13,109 bases of DNA from assembly GCA_022739095.1 (NCBI GenBank), contig JAIJEI010000042.1, positions 1 through 13,109 of the forward strand, written 5' to 3'. This stretch comes from Bifidobacterium sp. Lineage in GTDB: Bacteria; Actinomycetota; Actinomycetes; Actinomycetales; Bifidobacteriaceae. Below are positions 7,127-13,109 of the stretch, one piece after another. The notes under the pieces were generated by a model. That model made no database searches and was not told where the DNA came from. It worked only from the letters and a program-made list of their open reading frames with translations. Position 1 is the stretch's first letter, and each line of letters begins with the position of its first letter. A program made the position numbers and the translations under genes.

Positions 7127-8106
7127 CAGGCCTGAACCTCCTTGGGGTTGAGCGGTTCGTATCCGGGCAGTTCGTCGCCCACCACGGTGCTTTCGAGGGC
7201 CATGCGCACGAGCATGCCGTTCTTGACCTGTTCGAAGTAGGCGGCACGCGGGTCGTCGTCCACGTCCACGGCAATCTCGTTGACGCGCGGCAGCGGGTGA
7301 AGCACGGCCATGGACGGCTTGGCGAGCTGCAGCTTCTCCTCGTCGAGAATGTAGGTGTCGCGCAGGCGCAGGTAGTCGTCTTCGTTGAAGAAGCGTTCCT
7401 TCTGTACGCGGGTCATGTACAGCACGTCGAGGTCGCCGATCACGGAGGCCAGGTCACGCACTTCCACGTAGGAGCAGTTGTCGGTGGCGTTGATGCGGTC
7501 GATCACGTACTGCGGGGTCTTGAGCTCGTCCGGGCTGATGAGCACGAAGCGCACGTTGCCGAAGCGGCACAGGGTCTCGATCAGGGAGTGCACGGTGCGG
7601 CCGAAGGTCAGGTCGCCGCACAGGCCCACGGTCAGGTCGGTGATGCGGCCGAAGCGCGACTGCAGCGTGGCCAGGTCGGCCAGCGTCTGCGTGGGGTGCA
7701 TGTGGCCGCCGTCGCCGGCGTTGATCACCGGCACGGATGCGGCGCGGGAGGCCACCAGTGCGGCGCCCTCCTTCGGGTGGCGGATGGCGACCACGTCCAC
7801 GTAGTTGGACACGGTCTTCAACGTGTCGGCGATGGATTCGCCCTTGGTCACGGAGGCCAGCTGCGCGCCGGCGAATCCGATGACCTTGCCGCCGAGACGC
7901 AGCATTGCGGTCTCGAAGCTCAGGCGCGTACGGGTGGAGGGCTCATAGAACAGCGTGGCCAGCACTCGCCCATCGCAGGTGTGGGCAACCTCTTTGCGGT
8001 GGGAATCGATGTATTCGGCCTTATGCAACAGATCGAGAATCTGGTTTGTAGACAGGCCGTCCAGCGTTACGACGCTTTTGCCGACCATTGGCGTTTCTTC
8101 AGACAA
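7126..8106 (-). CDS. pyrB: Aspartate carbamoyltransferase catalytic chain
   Basis: Condenses carbamoyl phosphate and aspartate, the first committed step of pyrimidine synthesis. Counting from the internal ATG, the carbamoyl phosphate loop STRTR is at 51-55, KGES at 82-85 (the loop reaching the neighbouring subunit), HPTQ at 131-134, RVQKER at 227-232 and HPLPR at 264-268. All are intact. I chose TTG 8104-8106 (326 residues) because AAAGGTGAG sits immediately upstream. The ATG at 8086-8088 gives 320 residues but has only GAAGAA before it and is a fair alternative. As first gene of the operon it follows a leader with a palindrome at 8134-8143. Its stop shares a base with the pyrI start, favouring balanced synthesis of the two chains. 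Confidence 0.96.
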   Translation of the reverse strand: MSEETPMVGKSVVTLDGLSTNQILDLLHKAEYIDSHRKEVAHTCDGRVLATLFYEPSTRTRLSFETAMLRLGGKVIGFAGAQLASVTKGESIADTLKTVSNYVDVVAIRHPKEGAALVASRAASVPVINAGDGGHMHPTQTLADLATLQSRFGRITDLTVGLCGDLTFGRTVHSLIETLCRFGNVRFVLISPDELKTPQYVIDRINATDNCSYVEVRDLASVIGDLDVLYMTRVQKERFFNEDDYLRLRDTYILDEEKLQLAKPSMAVLHPLPRVNEIAVDVDDDPRAAYFEQVKNGMLVRMALESTVVGDELPGYEPLNPKEVQA

Positions 8107-8266
8107 GGCTCACCTTTTCGCTCGTGATTTTCAGGTGGCCACCCTTGTGTGACCTAATCTAACTTACGCCATTTTTCGGACAGCCGCATTCACCGAGTGT
8201 TCACCTAAAAATCCAACGAATATGCTGCGTCTGTATAGCTGATATCTGCTTTGGAACGCCAGAGCT
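8107..8266 (-). promoter_or_regulatory. Leader and probable promoter region of the pyr operon
   Basis: The operon promoter should lie here, between repeat element 2 and pyrB. Minus-strand TAGATT (8158-8163) matches four of six positions of a -10 box, but the hexamer 17 bases upstream is poor, so the exact promoter is uncertain. Between it and pyrB is a perfect 10-bp palindrome GGTGGCCACC (8134-8143), a candidate operator. A partial copy of the element 2 motif, GACCTAAT on the plus strand, lies at 8151-8158 and overlaps the possible -10 box. I see no clear PyrR-type attenuator with anti-terminator and terminator hairpins. Confidence 0.4.
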
Positions 8267-8394
8267 CATTCATTAGGTCGATTTGACGTTCATTAGGTCA
8301 CTGCACCCTCGTATCTGTAGTTGGAATGCCGCCATTCCAACAAGGTATGCGGCGGCGGACCGACCTAATGAACGATGAATCGACCTAATGAACG
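8267..8394. repeat. Symmetric intergenic repeat element 2: four copies of a 11-17 bp motif around a perfect hairpin
   Basis: The core TTCATTAGGTC occurs at 8269-8279 and 8289-8299, and inverted at 8362-8372 and 8382-8392. The period is exactly 20 bp in both arms. The match extends to CGTTCATTAGGTCGATT in the better copies. Between the arms is a separate perfect hairpin: GTTGGAATG (8320-8328), a CCGC loop, and CATTCCAAC (8333-8341). The arms can pair over about 31 bp with few mismatches. The element begins about 25 nt after the glnE stop and lies upstream of the pyr leader. It has no U-tract, so it is not a standard terminator. It may be a folded 3' UTR, a REP/MITE-like element or a multi-site protein-binding array. 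I do not recognise a named family. Confidence 0.85.
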
Positions 8395-8418
8395 TAGTGA
8401 ACGCAATACAAGAAAGGT

Positions 8419-11400
8419 CTATCGCCGCGCGCGGCGTCGATTTCGTTCCAGTCGCGGTGCGATCACGTGCATACGCGGGCGAGGGGCGGTTTGCGGCTGC
8501 TGCGTTGCGGCGGAGGCCGTGTCGGTAGTTGCCGCAGTCGCCTCGCCTTCGGTCTGCCCGTAGAACAGGCGCTGGCACACGTCACGGCATTTGCGCATCA
8601 CCGCCAGCAGGTCGTTCTCGAAATGCTGGCCGCGGTGGGCGCCGTAGCCGAGGTAGACGGCGATGCCGCCCAGCGAATAGATGTCATCAGGCAGAATATC
8701 GGCCTGGTTGGCGCGCCCGCTCCACAGATAGTTGCCGTTGCGGGCCGCGGTGCACAACGTCCATGCCCTGCGCAGCTGAATCGCGTCGATAGCGCTGATG
8801 AGCTTCTTGGCCTCCAGCACGTCCAATGCCTCCAACGTGCCGTTGACGCGCAGATCTTTGATATCGCCGGCGTGCTGGAGCTGCATGAGTTGCACGGTCC
8901 ATTCCACGTCAGACAAGCCGCCCTTGCCGAGCTTCAGATGCCGTTCACGGCGCACGCCGCGCGGCAGACGCTCGGCTTCCATGCGGGCCTTGAGCTTGCG
9001 GATGTTCTGCAATTCTACTTCAGTCAGTTCCGTGGTCGGGTAGCGCAGCGGGTCGGCGATGTTGATCAGGAAGTCTCGCGCCAGTTCGGCGTCGCCGGCC
9101 GCGTACCGGGCGCGCAGCAGTGCCTGGCGCTCCCAGGTCGAGGCCCAGGATTCGTAGTATTCCTCGCAGGAGGCGTAGGAGCGCACGAGCGGGCCGTTCT
9201 TGCCTTCCGGGCGCAGGTCCAGGTCGAGTTCGATCTTGGGTTCCAGCGTCGTCGGGCCTTGCAGAATGTTGCGCAGGTCTTCCACGACCTTTTTGGCGAA
9301 AGCGTTGGCCTGGCCGTCGTCGGCATCGTCTGCCGGACGGTAGATGAGGATGGCGTCCGCATCGGAGCTGAAGTTGACCTCGCGCCCGCCGTAGCGGCCC
9401 ATGGCGATGACGGTGATGCCGGCCGGCGCGGTTTCGACGCCAAACGCGGCGATCTGGTGGCGCACGGCCCAAGTCAGAGAAGCGTCGATAATCGCGTCAT
9501 ACACGTCGGTCATGGCTTTGAGACTGTCGGAGTCGCTGATCACACCGCTCATCCAGGACAGGCCGATGCGTTCGATTTCGTGGCGGCGCATGGCGCGCAT
9601 GGAGGTGGCGAACTCGTTGATGTTCGAGCCGAAGCGTTCCAGCGCCGAGCCGGTCTGCACGTCCAAGGCCTCGCGCGTGCGGGCCTGCAGATTGTCGTCG
9701 TCGCCAAGCCAACTGATCGATTCGACCGACTTGTTGAGCGCGTCGCCTAGGAATCGCGAGTTGGACAGGATGTGGCACAGGCGCTGGGCGGCGGAGGTGG
9801 AGTCGCGCAGGAAGCCGAGGCAGCCGGATTCGGTGCCGAAGTTCTCCTCCAGTTTGCGCCAGTTGAGCAGGCCCATGTCCGGGTTCTGGCCCTCGCCCAG
9901 CCACTGCAAGACGGCGGGCAGGATGATGCGGTTGATTTTGGCCGCGCGCCCCACGCCGGCGGTGAGCGCCTGCACGTGGCGGATGGCGGCGTCCGGGTCG
10001 CCGAAGCCGATGGATTCGAATCGTTCCTGCGCGGCCTCGACGCTCAGGACGATCTGGTCGTTCTCCATCTGGGCGTTGACCGGCAGCATCGGGCGATAGT
10101 AGATGTCGAGGTGCAAGTGGCGCACTTCGCGGCGGGTGTCGTCATACTGGTCGACGAGTTCTTCCGGGTGCAGGCCGAATGCGCGGGCGAGTCGGCGCAG
10201 CTCCTGGTTCTGGTTGAGCTCGTCCACGTCGATGTCGCGCTTCTTTTCGAGGCCTCCGACCGAGGCCCGGCCGAGGTCCGGGAACAGGTGCGTGCGCTTC
10301 AGGGACCAGATCTGCTGACGATGCTCCATCACGCGCTCGAAGCGGTAGTCCTGGGACATGCGCACGGCCTGTTTGCGCGAAACATAGCCGCCTTCGGACA
10401 GGCGCTGCAGCGAGTCGAGCGTTTTGCTGGTGCGTAGCGATTCGTCGGTGCGGCCGTGTACGAGCTGGAGCATCTGCACGGTGAATTCCACATCGCGCAG
10501 GCCGCCGCGGCCGAGCTTGATTTCGCGGTCCTTCAGGGGCGCGGGAATCAAATCCTCCACGCGCTTGCGCATTTTCTGGCAGTCGTAGACGAAGTTCTTG
10601 CGCTTGGACGCGCTCCACACGAACGGCCGGGTCATGTCCATGTAAGCCTGGCCGAGGTCGGGGTCGCCGGCCACCGGGCGGGCCTTGAGCAACGCCTGGA
10701 ACTCCCAGTTCTCGGCCCACTGCTCGTAATAGCTCTTATGCGAGGAGAGCACGCGCACCAGTGCGCCGTCCTTGCCTTCCGGGCGCAGGCCGCCGTCGAT
10801 CTGCCACAACGGCTGCTCGGCCACGCCCATGATGGCGGACTGGCAGACACGCTGCAGCATGGTGCCCATCTTGGTGCCCACGCGGATCAGCGTCTGATGG
10901 TCCACGTTCTTGTCGGCCGGTTCGACCACGTAGATGAGGTCCACGTCGGAGACGTAGTTCAGTTCCTGTGCGCCGAGCTTGCCCATGCCGATGATGGTGA
11001 AGCGCACGTGCTCGCTGCCCTCGGTTCCGTGACGGGCGATGGCCAGCGCGCCTTCGAGCGCCGCGTCCGCGAGGTCGGACAGTTCGCGGCTGATGGTCGG
11101 TTGGATGCAAATCGGATCCTCCGCCATGACGTCCTGCGCGATGATGGCGGCCAGCTGCCGGCGATAACAGGCACGCAGCGCCGTGGCCGCTTCCGCCAGA
11201 TCCTTGGAGGCGACGGGCATGGCCTGATCGTCGGGATCGGCGCCGACCTCCATGAGCAGACGGGCTCGGCGCTGTGCGCGGTTGAACAGGCGGCTGTCAG
11301 CGCTGCCGACGGACGCGGCTTCGACGAGTTCCGGCTTGAAACGCATGAACTTGCCCATCGCGTCGGAGGCACCGAGCACGGTGACCAGACGCCGCAGGGC

Positions 11401-11649
11401 ACCGACGTCGGGAATGACCCGATCCAGATCCCGCCGACTGGACTGCATCGCGTTGACGATATCCACGAAATTGCCCAGCGCCACGTCGGGGTCGCACGCA
11501 TAGGCCAACACGCCTAACAATTCGGCGCATCGCCCATCGGCGATGGCGTCGGCCTTGAGCTGGCCGAATAGGGAGCGAGCCCTGTCAAGGTCTTGCAGAC
11601 CTGCCCTGATGAGGTCCATGGAGCTGGGTTTGAACATCGACGATTCCAT
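8419..11649 (-). CDS. glnE: Bifunctional glutamine synthetase adenylyltransferase / adenylyl-removing enzyme
   Basis: Adenylylates glutamine synthetase on a tyrosine when nitrogen is plentiful and removes the AMP when it is scarce. The 1076 residues hold the expected duplicated layout. The N-terminal adenylyl-removing domain has GMGKLGAQELNYVSDVDLI at about 221-239 and GGLRPEGKDG at 286-295. The C-terminal adenylyltransferase domain has AMGRYGGREVNFSSDADA at 749-766 and DLDLRPEGKNG at 809-819. Each is followed by its KLGRGGLRDVE or KLGKGGLSDVE motif (378-388 and 906-916). The last 40 or so residues are Ala/Thr/Gln-rich and end in RNRRRARR, probably disordered. ATG 11649 has a modest GTGGAA before it; the ATGs at 11637 and 11619 are alternatives. 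It lies 56 bases after bsh, with a hairpin between. Confidence 0.95.
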   Translation of the reverse strand: MESSMFKPSSMDLIRAGLQDLDRARSLFGQLKADAIADGRCAELLGVLAYACDPDVALGNFVDIVNAMQSSRRDLDRVIPDVGALRRLVTVLGASDAMGKFMRFKPELVEAASVGSADSRLFNRAQRRARLLMEVGADPDDQAMPVASKDLAEAATALRACYRRQLAAIIAQDVMAEDPICIQPTISRELSDLADAALEGALAIARHGTEGSEHVRFTIIGMGKLGAQELNYVSDVDLIYVVEPADKNVDHQTLIRVGTKMGTMLQRVCQSAIMGVAEQPLWQIDGGLRPEGKDGALVRVLSSHKSYYEQWAENWEFQALLKARPVAGDPDLGQAYMDMTRPFVWSASKRKNFVYDCQKMRKRVEDLIPAPLKDREIKLGRGGLRDVEFTVQMLQLVHGRTDESLRTSKTLDSLQRLSEGGYVSRKQAVRMSQDYRFERVMEHRQQIWSLKRTHLFPDLGRASVGGLEKKRDIDVDELNQNQELRRLARAFGLHPEELVDQYDDTRREVRHLHLDIYYRPMLPVNAQMENDQIVLSVEAAQERFESIGFGDPDAAIRHVQALTAGVGRAAKINRIILPAVLQWLGEGQNPDMGLLNWRKLEENFGTESGCLGFLRDSTSAAQRLCHILSNSRFLGDALNKSVESISWLGDDDNLQARTREALDVQTGSALERFGSNINEFATSMRAMRRHEIERIGLSWMSGVISDSDSLKAMTDVYDAIIDASLTWAVRHQIAAFGVETAPAGITVIAMGRYGGREVNFSSDADAILIYRPADDADDGQANAFAKKVVEDLRNILQGPTTLEPKIELDLDLRPEGKNGPLVRSYASCEEYYESWASTWERQALLRARYAAGDAELARDFLINIADPLRYPTTELTEVELQNIRKLKARMEAERLPRGVRRERHLKLGKGGLSDVEWTVQLMQLQHAGDIKDLRVNGTLEALDVLEAKKLISAIDAIQLRRAWTLCTAARNGNYLWSGRANQADILPDDIYSLGGIAVYLGYGAHRGQHFENDLLAVMRKCRDVCQRLFYGQTEGEATAATTDTASAATQQPQTAPRPRMHVIAPRLERNRRRARR

Positions 11650-11666
11650 AAGATTCCACTATATAC

Positions 11667-11695
11667 GCTCATGCCCTTCCGAATGGGGCATGAGC
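11667..11695 (-). terminator. Hairpin between bsh and glnE, possible terminator or attenuator
   Basis: A perfect 10-bp inverted repeat, GCTCATGCCC (11667-11676) and GGGCATGAGC (11686-11695), closes a nine-base loop ten bases after the bsh stop. In the minus-strand transcript it is followed by GUAUAUAGUGG, not a U-run, so termination is likely to be partial or to need help. With only 56 bases before glnE and no clear glnE promoter, some read-through from bsh seems probable. Confidence 0.6.
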
Positions 11696-11705
11696 CGGGA
11701 AGGAG

Positions 11706-12658
11706 TCATCGGGCGACGCTGATGAGCTCCGAGGAATCCATATCGTAATCGGCCATGGCGTAGGAACGGATGGCGGGGTCATCATAGGTGTTCATGTAAT
11801 AGGTGTTGGTCTTGGACGAATATCCGCTGGTGAACAGCGTGCGTTCAAACTGGCCGTCGCCCATCTTCGCCATGCCGTCCACCATCTGCACGGAGCCGAG
11901 GGTGTGGAACAGGCGCGACACATTGGCGGCTTCATCGTTCTGCTGCGGGTAATGCGCGTTGGTGTAGGCCACACGAACGAAGCGGGACGGGGAGCTCACA
12001 TCGCCCGGGATGCCATGCATGCCCACACCCGCACCCCAGGCGGTCAAGGAGGCCTTGCCCCATGAAGTCGGTTCGGCCATCTCGTTGCTGACGCACATGT
12101 AGTTGCGCAGATTTTCCATGTGGAAGTCGAACGTCGGCTGATTGGTCAGCACATCGACGTCATCATGATGCACATGCATGCCATCGGCCATCTGCTCGAC
12201 GACGATGCTTCGCTTGCCGTCGCCGATGAACCAGTGCAGCAGAGACTCCTGCTGTCCCGGCACGATCTGGGAGACGAGCGTCACGTTCCTGAGCGCCTCC
12301 TCGACCTCGTCGACGGAGTCGAAATTACGCGCCACCCACAGCGGAAATTCGAACGTGGCGACGTTTTCCGTGCCTTCGACCGGTTCGTGGACGAACGAGG
12401 CGTAGCCGGGGAAATTCAAGCCGGCGATGGCCAGACCATGTTCATTGGCGCAGTCGAAATACATCGGCCTATCGGCCATGACCACGCCCACGCCGATCAC
12501 CGCGTTCGGTCCGCCTTGCCGCCCGCGCCGAACACCGTGTCATAGTGGTAGCCGCGCGGAGTGACCAGAATGGTCTCCCCATATGAGAAACTCCAGTCGA
12601 GATTACGGCCGAAATAGGTGTTGCCCTCATCATCGGAGAAACGGACACCGGTGCACAT
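11706..12658 (-). pseudogene. bsh: Bile salt hydrolase (choloylglycine hydrolase) with a single-base frameshift
   Basis: The family removes glycine or taurine from conjugated bile salts in the cytosol and helps gut bacteria survive bile. ATG 12656-12658, after a strong GGAAGGAAG site, begins MCTGVRF. Removal of Met would expose the nucleophile Cys2; Arg18 and Asp21 (FGRNLDW) follow. At codon 50 one base is missing (two bases, 12510-12511, remain where a codon is expected). The frame then reads four wrong residues and stops at 12497-12499, giving a 53-residue peptide. The correct frame resumes as PNAVIGVG and runs intact to TGA at 11706-11708, including Asn173 and Arg226. The 953 bases plus one would encode exactly 317 residues, the usual length. 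All else is intact, so the change is either very recent or a sequencing error. As it stands no active enzyme is expected. Confidence 0.93.
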
Positions 12659-12698
12659 AACGGACTTCCTTCCATTGCTTTGGTTGGCTTGCACGTTC

Positions 12699-12704
12699 AT
12701 GATA
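12699..12704 (-). promoter_or_regulatory. Possible -10 box of bsh
   Basis: Minus-strand TATCAT matches five of six positions of TATAAT and lies 40 bases upstream of the bsh ATG. It falls between the metF hairpin and the bsh ribosome binding site. I find no good -35 hexamer at 16-18 bases, so this is tentative. Confidence 0.3.
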
Positions 12705-12751
12705 CCCATCGGCCGCTGGGGGAACTCTGGGTTTCGCCAGCAGATTAACGT

Positions 12752-12783
12752 GCGGCGCGACGCATTGAGATGCGCCGCGCCGC
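12752..12783 (-). terminator. GC-rich hairpin downstream of metF, probable terminator
   Basis: Segments 12752-12765 and 12770-12783 form a 14-bp stem around a four-base loop, eight bases after the metF stop. The one mismatch on the plus strand becomes a G-U pair in the minus-strand transcript, so the fold suits the metF mRNA. The bases that follow (ACGUUAAUCUG) are only mildly U-rich, so it may be a weak or factor-assisted terminator. Confidence 0.6.
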
Positions 12784-12791
12784 GATATGCG

Positions 12792-13109
12792 TCAACCTTG
12801 CGTACCGAGGAACAACGGTTCCACATTGCGCCAGATACGGCGCGTGGTGGCGGGGTGGTTCATCGAATACAGGTGGACGCCGTCCACGCCGTGGGCCACG
12901 AGGTCGGCGATCTGCTCGGAAGCGTAGAGGATGCCGGCGGTACGCAGCGACTGAATGTCATCCTCCCACTTGTTCAGCAGTGCATCGAGTTTGGCGGGAA
13001 TGCGCGAGGCGTTGCGTTCGGCCATGCGCCGCACCGACTTGGCGCCGCGCACCGGCATGATGCCCGCTTCGATCGGCACGGTGATGCCGGCGGCGCGAGC
13101 CTTGTCCAG
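12792..13109 (-). CDS. metF: Methylenetetrahydrofolate reductase, C-terminal part (5' end outside window)
   Basis: MetF reduces 5,10-methylenetetrahydrofolate to 5-methyltetrahydrofolate with a flavin cofactor, supplying the methyl group for methionine synthesis. Only the last 105 residues are here, and the frame stays open to the right edge (LDKARAAGITVPIEAGIMPV). IEAGIMPV and the closing GVDGVHLYSMNHPATTRRIW match the last strands and helices of the MetF TIM barrel, where bacterial enzymes carry a similar G(V)xGxHFYTLN segment. TGA is at 12792-12794. A GTG at 13077-13079 is internal, not a start. It is separated from bsh by a hairpin and 133 bases. The remaining two-thirds of the protein, including the flavin site, cannot be judged. 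Confidence 0.85.
   Translation of the reverse strand: MDKARAAGITVPIEAGIMPVRGAKSVRRMAERNASRIPAKLDALLNKWEDDIQSLRTAGILYASEQIADLVAHGVDGVHLYSMNHPATTRRIWRNVEPLFLGTQG

Noticed and set aside
8107..8266. PyrR-type attenuator in the pyr leader
   Set aside because: I could not find the expected conserved binding loop or competing anti-terminator and terminator stems before pyrB.
8267..8394. Simple intrinsic terminator for glnE
   Set aside because: The arms pair well but no U-run follows in the minus-strand transcript, and the tandem copies within each arm are not explained by a terminator.
8467..9750. 427-codon open frame on the plus strand inside glnE
   Set aside because: It is antisense to a clear glnE. 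Long antisense frames are expected in GC-rich genes; its composition (many His, Gly, Val, Arg) resembles no family.
11706..12500. Functional short bile salt hydrolase starting at the GTG at 12498-12500
   Set aside because: It would lack the N-terminal nucleophile Cys2 and residues Arg18 and Asp21, so it cannot be active. It is the downstream half of the frameshifted gene.
1..13109. tRNA, rRNA or insertion sequence
   Set aside because: Reading both strands I saw no cloverleaf-like segment, ribosomal RNA sequence or transposase frame.

Overview
The window looks like a bifidobacterial chromosome, most likely Bifidobacterium longum or a close relative. This rests on the high GC content, a bile salt hydrolase very close to the 317-residue B. 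longum type as I remember it, and a bsh-glnE neighbourhood next to a complete pyrBI-C-F-K-D-E operon. The species call comes from memory of the proteins, not from a search. Every gene I can support lies on the minus strand, so reading in the direction of transcription goes from the right edge to the left.

Right part (13109 to about 11650): the 3' end of metF (methylenetetrahydrofolate reductase) is followed by a GC-rich hairpin. Next comes a bile salt hydrolase gene with a good ribosome binding site and all catalytic residues, but broken by a one-base deletion at about codon 50. A 10-bp perfect hairpin separates it from glnE (11649-8419), the large two-domain enzyme that adenylylates and deadenylylates glutamine synthetase.

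Centre (8418 to 1676): a 312-bp intergenic region holds a striking symmetric repeat element just after glnE and the leader of the pyr operon. The operon runs pyrB, pyrI, pyrC, pyrF, pyrK, pyrD, pyrE, with junctions from a 4-base overlap to a 17-base gap, and ends at a convincing intrinsic terminator. Together these genes encode every step from carbamoyl phosphate plus aspartate to UMP. Carbamoyl phosphate synthetase and any dedicated regulator such as PyrR are not in the window.

Left part (1616 to 1): a possible 62-residue small protein gene, then a roughly 330-bp gene-free stretch holding a second symmetric repeat element. Last is an Mbeg1-like (DUF2974) alpha/beta hydrolase gene whose frame is open to the window edge except for one in-frame amber codon.

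The most unusual signals are the two intergenic repeat elements (1197-1401 and 8267-8394). Each has two direct copies of a short motif in one arm and two inverted copies in the other, with the same repeat period in both arms of that element (42 bp in one, 20 bp in the other). Each begins about 25 nt downstream of a stop codon. Also notable are the two disrupted genes, which are either real loss-of-function mutations or sequencing errors.
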